NCBI RefSeq assembly: GCF_013299165.1
Contig: NZ_JAAFKD010000045.1
Span: 1-40,502 of the forward strand
Reading direction: 5' to 3'
DNA from: Microcoleus sp. bin38.metabat.b11b12b14.051
GTDB lineage: Bacteria > Cyanobacteriota > Cyanobacteriia > Cyanobacteriales > Microcoleaceae
DNA: 40,502 nt
The notes under the pieces were generated by a model, which worked only from the letters and a program-made list of their open reading frames with translations, did no database searches and was not told the origin of the DNA. Made by a program: the position numbers and the translations under genes. Below are positions 1 to 8,300 of the stretch, in pieces. Numbering within the stretch: the first letter of the stretch is position 1; each line of letters begins with the position of its first letter.

Positions 1-136
1 ATCCAACTTCCTTCGAGCGTCCATTGGCCAGATTCCATTAAAAACGTGTGAGCCACAGTGCTGTTCCTATGCTTTTCCTGCTGGCTACAATGCTGGTGCA
101 ACAACGCACAGCCGTTGTCCCTCAGAGTCTATGCTA

Positions 137-1357
137 TCACGCCAAACTGTGCCAACAAGAGTTAATTTCTCCTAAAAGTACCGGAGCGATCGCACCAGTA
201 ACTTGAGGCAGATTGCCGGGAATGCCCCGCACCCGCCATTCGGCTAAAACCGCGAAAGCGATCGCCTCTTTAAAATCTACACTCAAGCCTGCCTCAGAAG
301 TAGTCAACACTTGCACAGGATGCAATTGAGATTGCAATCGGCGTTTTAAGTAGATATTGTGGCTGCCGCCCCCGCACAGTAAAACTCGATCGGGCATAGC
401 CGGCAAAAAATTTTGGTAACTGTTCACTATCGAGACAACAGTCAGTTCTGTCAAAGTAGCCAGGACATCAGCAGGACTGAGGTTGTAAGGCTTGGCCTCA
501 AGCAAACACCGGTCAAAATAGTCTACACCAAATAACTCTCGCCCTGTAGATTTTGGAGGTGGTTGAGCAAAAAAATCTTGAGAAAGCCAAGTTTCGACCA
601 AAGCTTCACAGGGAGTACCCGTTGATGCCCAAGATCCACCAGAGTCGATCGCCAAAGTGTCGCCCGAGAAGTGCTGCACTGCCAAATCTAACAGAGAATT
701 TGCCGGGCCTGTATCCCACCCCAAGATCCCTTCTCCCAGAGTGTAAATCTCAGATTCGTCATGATTTCCCTGCTTTCGAGTAGCTGGGAGATAGGTAACA
801 TTGCCAATACCACCGAGATTTTGGATGCAGAGGCTGCGGTTGGGTTCTGCCAGCAGGCAGGCATCAACTATTGGCACTAAGGGCGCTCCTTGACCCCCTG
901 CTGCAATGTCGGCGGGTCTAAAGTTGCTGACAGTAGTAATGCCTGTCAACTGGGCAATTAGGGCTCCCCGCCCGAGTTGCAAGCTGTAGCCCATCAACGA
1001 TTTGGGGAACGGTGTTGCGCCCTCTCTGCTGTTTTCCGTATTCCGCGGGGGTCGGTGGTAGACAGTTTGGCCGTGAGAGCCGATTAATTCTGCTCGATCG
1101 TGTTCCGCTTGAATTGTCAAGGCCGCCGTCGCAAACTCTTGGGCGATCGAGTCATCTAATTCGGCGAGTTCAGCCATTGACAAAGGTGAGCCGCTGCAAA
1201 CCGAGAGAATTTGCGATCGCAAAGCAGGCGGATAAGGGAAAGTCTTACCCGCCACCAAATTCACTTTCAAGTCTGTTTGGGAACCTACCACATCCACCAA
1301 CGCAGCATCAATGCCATCCACTGAGGTGCCGCTGATCAAGCCGATAACGCGAACCAT
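137..1357 (-). CDS. anmK: Anhydro-N-acetylmuramic acid kinase
   Basis: The 406-residue product matches the AnmK sugar-kinase family over its whole length. AnmK hydrolyses and phosphorylates 1,6-anhydro-MurNAc to MurNAc-6-phosphate in the cytoplasm, a step of peptidoglycan recycling. Visible family motifs are the N-terminal phosphate-binding GLISGTSVDGIDAALVD, the GSHGQTVYHRPP stretch near residue 95, FRPADIAAGGQGAPLVP, GGIGNVTYLP, GWDTGPANSLLD and the C-terminal LLCGGGSHNIYL. The ATG at 1357 places the first motif close to the N-terminus, as in the family. Length is a little above the usual 370-400. It lies tail-outwards at the left edge, with an A/T-rich simple repeat between it and the phosphatase gene upstream on the same strand. 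Family assignment is secure; no oddities seen. Confidence 0.93.
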   Translation of the reverse strand: MVRVIGLISGTSVDGIDAALVDVVGSQTDLKVNLVAGKTFPYPPALRSQILSVCSGSPLSMAELAELDDSIAQEFATAALTIQAEHDRAELIGSHGQTVYHRPPRNTENSREGATPFPKSLMGYSLQLGRGALIAQLTGITTVSNFRPADIAAGGQGAPLVPIVDACLLAEPNRSLCIQNLGGIGNVTYLPATRKQGNHDESEIYTLGEGILGWDTGPANSLLDLAVQHFSGDTLAIDSGGSWASTGTPCEALVETWLSQDFFAQPPPKSTGRELFGVDYFDRCLLEAKPYNLSPADVLATLTELTVVSIVNSYQNFLPAMPDRVLLCGGGSHNIYLKRRLQSQLHPVQVLTTSEAGLSVDFKEAIAFAVLAEWRVRGIPGNLPQVTGAIAPVLLGEINSCWHSLA

Positions 1358-1361
1358 TCGA

Positions 1362-1425
1362 TTTTAGATTTTAGATTTTAGATTTGAGATTTTTGGATTG
1401 GGAGATTGGGAGATTGAGAGATTTT
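1362..1425. repeat. Low-complexity GATTTTAGATTTTAG / GGGAGATTGGGAGATT tract
   Basis: Short direct repeats of the units GATTTTA and GGGAGATT fill the gap between anmK and the phosphatase gene. Similar AATCTAAAATCT runs recur near 24580, 25150 and 27610. They look like slippage-prone spacer sequence; I see no regulatory motif. Confidence 0.7.
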
Positions 1426-1449
1426 TAGGTGTGCCAGGAGGCGAGGATA

Positions 1450-2202
1450 TTATTTGAGGTCGATCGTCACGATCACCACCGTAATATTATCGCGTCCGCC
1501 TTTATCCTTAGCAGCTTCAATCAAAGCTGTGGTGGCGCCCTCGCAGGCGCGAATCGACTTGAGAGGCGAAGCAATCAAAGGATCGGAAAGTTCCTCAGTC
1601 AAGCCGTCACTGCACAGCAGCAAGCGATCCCCGGGCTTCACATCCACCGGCAAAATATCTATTTCGCGCAAATCGTCGCGGCCCAAACACTGAGACAAAA
1701 CGTGACGCCAAGGATGAGTGCGAGCCTGTTCCGGAGTCAGCGCCTTTCGTTTGACAGCCTGAGCCACCCAAGTCTGGTCTTCAGTAATCTGCTCCAAGCG
1801 AGATCCGTGGAGGCGGTACAAGCGAGAGTCTCCGATATTAGCGCACCAAGGTCTGCCCTCATCCCTAAAGATGAGAACCACAGCCGTAGTCCCCATATCA
1901 GCACGCTCGGGGTGCTTGAGCTGATCCGTCAAAATCGCTTGATTAGCAATTAAAAAAGCCTTTTCCAATAACAGCGGAGAATCCTCCGGTTCTTCCCAAT
2001 GTTCGATTAAATAAGATTGAATAGCTTGAGTCGCAATCCGACTGGCTTCTTGACCTCCGGCGTGTCCTCCCATACCGTCGGCAACTATGAAAAATCGCCC
2101 GTCAGAGTCTATGTAGTACGAATCCTGATTTACGGAACGAACTAGCCCTGTGTCTGTCTTGCCTGCGAAAGAGCGTTTCATAGATTGGGTGATTTGACTC
2201 AT
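1450..2202 (-). CDS. PP2C-type protein serine/threonine phosphatase
   Basis: The 250-residue product is a compact bacterial PP2C (Stp/PrpC-like) phosphatase, a metal-dependent cytoplasmic enzyme removing phosphate from Ser/Thr of proteins. Motifs in order: TDTGLVRSVNQDSYY at residues 16-30 (first metal Asp region), VADGMGGHAGG near residue 40, MGTTAVVLIF near 103, NIGDSRLYRLH near 120, LLLCSDGLTEEL near 197 and GGRDNITVVIV at the C-terminus. All conserved metal-binding Asp positions appear present. A second possible start is Met8. Partners are not shown by context, but a Ser/Thr kinase gene lies in the same window at 18059-19630; a link is only inference. Family certain, substrate unknown. 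Confidence 0.92.
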   Translation of the reverse strand: MSQITQSMKRSFAGKTDTGLVRSVNQDSYYIDSDGRFFIVADGMGGHAGGQEASRIATQAIQSYLIEHWEEPEDSPLLLEKAFLIANQAILTDQLKHPERADMGTTAVVLIFRDEGRPWCANIGDSRLYRLHGSRLEQITEDQTWVAQAVKRKALTPEQARTHPWRHVLSQCLGRDDLREIDILPVDVKPGDRLLLCSDGLTEELSDPLIASPLKSIRACEGATTALIEAAKDKGGRDNITVVIVTIDLK

Positions 2203-2504
2203 CGAACTTGAAAGCTTGATTTAACACGTGCAAAGTTTTCTTGCCAAACTTAACTCACGAACCGGAGTTGACATTTCTGCCGCCGACGATCGCCCGTTTG
2301 GGAAAAATTGCAGTTACTTGATCTTATATTGTAGATCGTCTGATGGTAATCCCATCTAAAAATTTCCCTAAATCAAGGATATTAAGCAGCACCTGCAAAA
2401 AACGGGATTTCGACACAAAAATCAGAGGTTGAGCAGGCGAGAAATAAACAGCAGGCTGGTTTTTAGTTAAGAGCGCGCCGCTGGTGGTGGTGTAAATTTT
2501 AGCT

Positions 2505-2721
2505 AAACTGCTGTTCATCCCTAGCGCCATAGAACTTTGAGGTTGGCGCGCGGATGAAAAGCAAGTGAGGCGAGGATTACACTCACCCAGTTGTCCGACA
2601 ATCGCAGATATTGGCAAGTGGTGGGTGGATGGCGAGACAAACAAAATCCCTTAGCTGCTCTTGGTATTTGTGAGATTTATAGGGCGATTACTTTCGTGGT
2701 GTTAAAAGCAGTCAAAGTTAG
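2505..2721 (+). mobile_element. Left-end remnant of an older IS200/IS605-like element
   Basis: This stretch aligns by eye with the leader of the younger element: a stem GCGCCA (2524-2529) / TGGCGC (2544-2549), then GGATGAAAAGC, a GGTGGGTGGATGG segment and finally the first codons of tnpB (GTG TTA AAA GCA GTC AAA GTT AG, 2699-2721). Hairpin-to-start spacing is about 150 nt here and 158 nt in the younger copy. The tnpB reading then breaks off at 2721 and resumes at 4159, so the younger element was inserted here. The outer left boundary is approximate. Upstream, 2203-2505 holds no gene that I can support. Confidence 0.7.
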
Positions 2722-4158
2722 CTAAACAGACGGGAATCCCCACACCATACCGTACTCGGTTGGTGTGGGATGAAAGGCGAGCGAAGCGACGATTCCACCC
2801 GACCAGAATCTGACAAGCGACGCTCTCAGCAAGCGGTCGGGTGGATGAGGAGATGAGCAAATCTTCACCCTTGCCTAGTTTTCGCGCCTGTGTTATCAGG
2901 GTTCTATTGGCGTGATAAAAAACATTGTGTTGAAGGCAGTCAAAGTCAGAATCTATCCCAGCGAAGAACAACAAAGCCATCTAGCGCAAGCATTTGGCTG
3001 TGTTCGGTGGGTGTGGAATCAATCATTGGCTACCATGTCCCAGACCTACAAAGAAACTGGGAAAGGAATCTCTGCCCTCACAATGAAGAAACAGATTCCG
3101 GTCTGGAAAACTGAGTTTGAATGGCTTAAAGAGTGTTACTCTCAGTGCCTTCAGTCCTCGGTACTGAATTTGTCTCAGGCGTTTATCAACTTCTTTGATG
3201 GTCGCGCCCTTTATCCAACTTTCAAGAAACGCCACGGAAAACAGTCGATTCAATTTCCGCAGAACGTTAAAGTTTTGGGCGATGATCAGATTAAGTTCCC
3301 TGGCAATCTTGGAGTAGTTAGGGCTAAAATTCATCGTGAATTGGTGGGTAGCGTGAAAACTGTTACGGTATCTAAGATGCCTGATGGTCGTTACTACGCA
3401 TCGCTGTTGATGGATGATGGGGCTGATAAACCAGCCATAAAGGAGGATGGTAAGGCAATCGGTCTAGATATAGGTCTACTCGACTTTGTTGTCACATCTG
3501 AAGGCTCTAAATACCAAAATCCTCGACATCTTAAAAAGCATGAGCGGAACCTGAAACGCAAACAACGTAAGTTATCTCGCAAAAAAGATAAGACAACCGC
3601 TAAACGCCGCAAGGCTAAATTGGCTGTAGCCAAAGTCCACTCGAAAATTGCTAGAGTTCGTGAAGATTTCCGACATAAACTATCCCGTAAGATAGTCGAT
3701 GAAAACCAAATCATTGTCGTAGAAAATCTGGCGGTAAAGAACATGGTGAAGAATCATTGTTTGGCTAAATCGATATCTGATGCTGGCTGGGGAATGTTCT
3801 GTACAATGCTCAAATACAAAGCAGAAGCCGAGGGTAAAGTTTACCTAGAGGTAGGTCGATTTTTTCCGTCATCACATCTTTGCTCTGAGACTTTACTGTT
3901 GCTGCCAAAAATGGATCTGTCTGTGCGTGAGTTCAATTGTCCCCACTGCTCTAAGCGGCACGACAGAGACATTAACGCAGCCATCAATATCAGAAATGAA
4001 GGCTTACGTTTATTGGCGTTGGGAACCAGCGTTACTGCCCTTGGAGGCAATGTAAGACCAAAACAGTATGGGCGTAAGTCTACTGCTGTGGCGGCGGTTG
4101 CCCTTGAATTGGGAAGCCACCAGCATATCGGTACTCCGATTGCTGGCGGGTAGTTCAC
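2722..4158 (+). mobile_element. IS200/IS605-like element carrying only tnpB, nested in an older copy
   Basis: Boundaries come from the interrupted older tnpB: removing this 1437-bp segment rejoins its reading frame as GTT AG|A ATG TAT. Both ends carry matching subterminal hairpins. At the left, 2739-2747 pairs with 2761-2769 (9 bp), followed by a bulged T and an inner stem around a TACT loop. At the right, 4117-4125 pairs with 4141-4149 (one mismatch), again with a bulged T and an inner stem around TACT. No target-site duplication is visible, as expected for the family. There is no tnpA, so it resembles IS1341-type elements mobilised in trans. The left flank is GTTAG and the element ends GTTCAC, reminiscent of the similar cleavage sites at the two ends of IS608 and ISDra2. 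Confidence 0.82.
2912..4153 (+). CDS. tnpB: TnpB, RNA-guided nuclease of an IS200/IS605-like element
   Basis: The 413-residue product is a TnpB. In characterised relatives TnpB is an RNA-guided DNA endonuclease that uses an RNA made from the 3' end of its own gene. The N-terminal region (VLKAVKVRIYPS, then VRWVWNQSLA) is the usual helix-turn-helix domain. RuvC residues are present: Asp in AIGLDIGLLDF near residue 185, Glu in IIVVENLAVKNM near 272 and Asp in HDRDINAAINI near 352. The zinc-finger region reads LCSETLLLLPKMDL then CPHC, so the first pair shows one Cys instead of CxxC. Start is GTG at 2912; GTG 2927 is an alternative. The stop lies 5 nt from the deduced element end, so the guide RNA would overlap the last part of the gene. 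Probably functional, with the zinc finger as the doubt. Confidence 0.88.
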   Translation: MIKNIVLKAVKVRIYPSEEQQSHLAQAFGCVRWVWNQSLATMSQTYKETGKGISALTMKKQIPVWKTEFEWLKECYSQCLQSSVLNLSQAFINFFDGRALYPTFKKRHGKQSIQFPQNVKVLGDDQIKFPGNLGVVRAKIHRELVGSVKTVTVSKMPDGRYYASLLMDDGADKPAIKEDGKAIGLDIGLLDFVVTSEGSKYQNPRHLKKHERNLKRKQRKLSRKKDKTTAKRRKAKLAVAKVHSKIARVREDFRHKLSRKIVDENQIIVVENLAVKNMVKNHCLAKSISDAGWGMFCTMLKYKAEAEGKVYLEVGRFFPSSHLCSETLLLLPKMDLSVREFNCPHCSKRHDRDINAAINIRNEGLRLLALGTSVTALGGNVRPKQYGRKSTAVAAVALELGSHQHIGTPIAGG

Positions 4159-4345
4159 AATGTATCCCAGCCAAAAACAAGAAAGTCATGTAGCGCCAGC
4201 TTGCGATCGTGTCCGTTGGGTATGGAATCAGTCATTTGCTATTATTTCCTCAACCTACAAAGAGGCTGGGAAAAGTATTTCTGCTTTCCGTTGTAATGTC
4301 TTGAGTCGATGGTTCTAAAGACCAAAACCCTTCTCGGTGAGAGGC
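4159..4345 (+). pseudogene. Remnant of the older tnpB, downstream part
   Basis: Translation from 4160 gives MYPSQKQESHVAP, then VRWVWNQSFAIISSTYKEAG, closely matching the N-terminal region of the intact neighbour (YPSEEQQSHLAQ, VRWVWNQSLATMSQTYKETG). The frame stops at 4318. A shifted frame then reads VDGSKDQNPS, matching TSEGSKYQNP of the RuvC-I region, so an internal deletion joined residue about 50 to residue about 200, followed by decay. Its missing 5' end is at 2699-2721, on the other side of the inserted element. Non-functional. Confidence 0.85.
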
Positions 4346-4375
4346 ACTAAACCGCAGCGGCAAACTTGTTCAGTG

Positions 4376-5055
4376 CTTCCACGCAGTCTTTACAAAGCTT
4401 TACCAAAAAAAAGTTGAGTTTTGCATAAAACTACCGAGTCGCCCTGATAAGTAAATGAGGACTGACGCACCAAGCTCAAGAAACCGGGTTTTTAGCCTAA
4501 TCTCTTGGTAACAGCGAATAATTTTCGTAAAAACCCGGTTTCTGGCCACCCGCGCATCAGTCCTAACCTCTGTTTCGATGCTTTCACGGAGTCTTTACAA
4601 AGCTTTACCAAAAAAAAGTTGAGTTTTGCATAAAACTACCGAGTCCGCCCTGATAAGTAAATGAGGACTGACGCACCAAGCTCAAGAAACCGGGTTTTTA
4701 GCCTAATCTCCTGCTAACAGCGAATAATTTTCGTAAAAACCCGGTTTCTGGCCACCCGCGCATCAGTCCTAACCTCTGTTTCTGTGCTTCCACGGAGTCT
4801 TTACAAAGCTTTACCAAAAAAAAGTTGAGTTTTGCATAAAACTACCGAGTCAGCCCTGATAAGTAAATGTAAGCAACAGTTAGGCGGTTGCGGCGATCGC
4901 CCTTCAACTCCCAAAACAGCTCTTTTCGGTGCTTTCACGGAGTCTTTGCAGAACTTTCTCAAAATAAATTGAGATTTTGCATAAAACTACGGAGTCAGCC
5001 CTGATAAGTAAATGTAAGCGACAGTTAGGCGGTTGGGGCGATCGCGCTTCAACAT
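4376..5055 (+). repeat. Four tandem copies of a probable regulatory unit upstream of the RTX gene
   Basis: Copies begin at 4376, 4581, 4787 and 4932. The shared core of about 75 bp starts CGGAGTCTTTACAAAG, continues with CTTTACCAAAA, a small hairpin AGTTTT-GCAT-AAAACT, then CCGAGTCAGCCCTG and ATAAGTAAATG. Copies 1 and 2 (205-206 bp) also carry a pair of AAACCGGGTTTTT / AAAACCCGGTTTCT palindromes. Copies 3 and 4 (about 145 and 125 bp) carry a CAGTTAGGCGGTTG GGCGATCGC tail instead. The last copy ends about 320 bp before the RTX start. Copy 4 is the most diverged. The core has a tandem CTTTAC half-site (period 10), which could bind a response regulator; that is inference. Confidence 0.85.
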
Positions 5056-5373
5056 TGAATTTATTAATTTCGGGGGTGTTTTGGGTATGTTTGACGATTT
5101 TTCGATGTTTTTCGATGTTTACGCACGAGCACTCAGTATGTTTTGCGTAGATATACGGGTTTTAAGCTAATCCGGTTTTAGCGGTTGTCTGCGGTTGTTG
5201 CGGGCGATCGAGCTTTTTAACAATACCTTAACTGACTTGAAATGACTTGAAGGGCGATCGACCCTAATTTTCAGGCGAGCAAATTCGGTAAATGTGACAC
5301 GTCTGTGCGTGTCGGCGGAGTCTTTTTGTCAATTTTCAGCACACTTTGTATCTACTACGAGAGGACAATAATC
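5056..5373 (+). promoter_or_regulatory. Leader region of the RTX gene
   Basis: This gene-free stretch holds a TTTTTCGATG direct repeat (about 5098-5120), a repeated TGACTTGAA at 5233 and 5243, and another GGAGTCTTTT near 5317 resembling the core of the upstream tandem units. A ribosome-binding GAGAGG sits about 8 nt before the ATG at 5374. I cannot place a confident -10/-35 pair. Confidence 0.45.
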
Positions 5374-8300
5374 ATGGCTACTAATTCAAACGATTACACC
5401 TGGAATGCTGATGCGGTTTTGAAAAATCTTATTGAGGAACGTGGGAAAACAAGAGTTTACTTTGTTAATGGTATATGGACAGATGCAGATGGTTTCAAAA
5501 AGCAAAAAAACAACGTATCTAACACCTTTTCTCTAGACTATTTAAATCTAGGCATCCCCAGTTCAATTGATAATTATGTAGCAACACATAATAATACCAA
5601 AGACCAAGTAACAGATGGATGGGATCAAGGCGTGGATGAAGTTTTAGATAATTTTCAGAATTTGAGAAACGTTCTCTCGCCAATTTTATATGATACCGCT
5701 CTTCAAGGTTTTAGAAGTTTTTGGGATTCTTTACCTCCTATAAATGGTAAAAAGCCTTCTATAGACGACGACCCATTCCTTGGTGTTGGTTACAATGCTC
5801 CTGATTTTGCAGCACATCACAATATCTCAGATTCATATGAAGGCTATAAAGGAGTAAAATTTCTTAATGAGGATGGTAAAAATTTAACTCTCCTTAACGG
5901 GAATACTATTGCTCCCATAGCAGATTTTCTGAATCTTTATGGAAAGCTGGATGACTTAGTTACAAGGTTAGGCAAAGATCCAGCTAGCGATCTCGCTGAA
6001 GCTCTTAGCCAATTCTGGGAAGATAAAAAGGACTCTCCAGCTAGTCCCAAGGTCAACGAATTATGGTTAGATAATGTCGGAACTCTAACAGGTGCAACTA
6101 ATTGGTTAGGAAATAATAACCAATCAGTAATATTTGTTGGCCACTCTCAGGGTAACTTTTTTATTGAGGATGGGCTGCGTAATTTAAACCAAGAGAAGGT
6201 AAGAATTATTTCCCTTGGATCGCCAACCAACTATTCATCCTTGTCTTTAGGAAACAACAAAATTGCTCCGTTTATTGAAGGTCAAGATCCAATTACCGAT
6301 TTGCAATACAATTCTGGGCTATCAAATCGGGATAAAATGAAGAAAATATTGGATACTTTCCAGCTTGGGAACTTGAGGTCTATTGGCGACCACGACCTCA
6401 GTAAAAAATATTTGCCTAACCCGGATGTCAAAAAGAGCTTTGAGGATTTTTTCTATCAACTGCATCCCGAAGGATTTTACTTTTCTGGTCAAATCATTAA
6501 TGATGGGCAATCAGGTGTGCTTATAGGCACGGATAAAGGTGATTTTCTGAAAGGGCTTTCAACTGATGATTTGTTAATTGGCAATGAAAAAAATGATGTT
6601 TTACACGGAGAATCAGGCTTAGATACTTTAGTTGGTGGCTCTGGTTACGACTTTTTGGATGGTGGATTTGGATCAGATATTGCTGATTACTCAGAAGACC
6701 CTAAAGCAATTAATGTAAGTGCAGGGACTGTAGGTGGTTCCGCTGTTTACCGGGTCACAGATGGTTATGGAAATCAAGATGTTTTAGTTGATGTTGAGGC
6801 GATCTTTGGAACCAATCATGAATCTTCCCCTTTTGTAGGGCCAGTAGCACCAGGAACCCAACGATATGCTGATACAATGCGTGGCGGTGCAGGCAATGAC
6901 TACTTTTATGGACTAGGAGGTTCAGACCTTTTAGTTGGTAACGCAGGCAAAGATTATTTAGATGGCGGCAATGGTAATGACTTTATCGAAGGGGGTGATA
7001 ATGAAGACACCATAATTGGAGGCGAAGGTAAAGACACGATAAATGGAGGTGAAGGTAAAGACATAATTTATTCACAAGACGGAGATGATAGCATTCACGG
7101 CGGTAACGATGACGACATCATCTATGCTGGCAAAGGCAAAGACTGGGTTTCCGGCGATAGTGGTTACGGTCACGACACCATTTACGGCGAACAGGGTGAA
7201 GATACACTCTACGGTCAAGGTGGAAGCGACATCATCTACGGTGGTGATGACAACGATATCCTCAGCGGTGGAAATGATGACGATATTCTCGATGGCGGTA
7301 CAGGCGATGACATCCTAAATGGCGATGCTGGCAACGACAAACTCTACGGCCAAGCTGGCAACGACTTCATCCAAGGCAACGAAGGCGAAGACTACGCCGA
7401 AGGTGGCAGCGGCCGCGACTTAATCCAAGGCAACGAAGGCGATGACATCCTCTACGGCGGCGACGGTAGCGACACCCAACAAGGAAACACCGGCGACGAT
7501 TTCATTGATGGCGGCAACGGCCAAGACTACCTCCAAGGCAACGAAGGCGATGACGAAATCTACGGACAAGCCGGCAGCGACTTAATCGAAGGCAACACCG
7601 GCAACGACTGGCTGGAAGGTGGCAATGACCAAGACACGATTTTTGGCGGGGCCGACGATGACGATATTTTCGGACAAGCTGGCGATGACTCCCTGTTTGG
7701 CGAAGACGGCAAAGACTTGATCGATGGTGGCGATGGCAAAGATACTCTGTTTGGCGGGGCCGATGACGACGTACTTTTAGGTCAAGCTGGCGAAGATACT
7801 CTCAATGGCAATGCTGGCAACGACGAACTTTACGGCGGTACTGGCAATGACTTCTTAACAGCAGAAGCAGGCGATGATTTAATTGATGGCGGTGAAGGAG
7901 TCGATCGAGTTAACTACGATAACTCACCAAACGGAGTCATTGTCAACATCGATGAAAGCCAAACCTACGAACACAACAAAAGACAACGGGCGAGACAAGC
8001 CGTAAATCCAGCCAACCCCGACCAATTTTACACCGACCTAGAACGCGACTTTGAAATCGACTCCGGCGCAGCCAAAGACGGTTTCGGCAACACGGACAAG
8101 CTAACCAATTTAGAAGACATCACTGGTACACGCTTTGATGACATCCTGATTGGCAACAGCAAAGACAATCAAATCAAAGCCTTAGCCGGAAATGACATCC
8201 TCATCGGCCACCAAGGAAATGACAGCTTTGATGGCGGAGAAGGCATAGATATTGTCAGCTACCGCCGCGACTTCAACGGTGTCACCGTCAACCTCGAAAC

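Noticed and set aside
1..136. Gene fragment at the left edge
   Set aside because: No reading frame with protein-like character; nothing recognisable downstream of anmK.
2324..2980. Two minus-strand frames of 106 and 92 residues
   Set aside because: They cover transposon left-end hairpins and the tnpB leader on the other strand; the peptides show no family features.
4376..5055. Classical Pho boxes in the tandem units
   Set aside because: The CTTTAC direct half-sites have a period of 10 rather than 11 and do not match the CTTAACCT consensus well.
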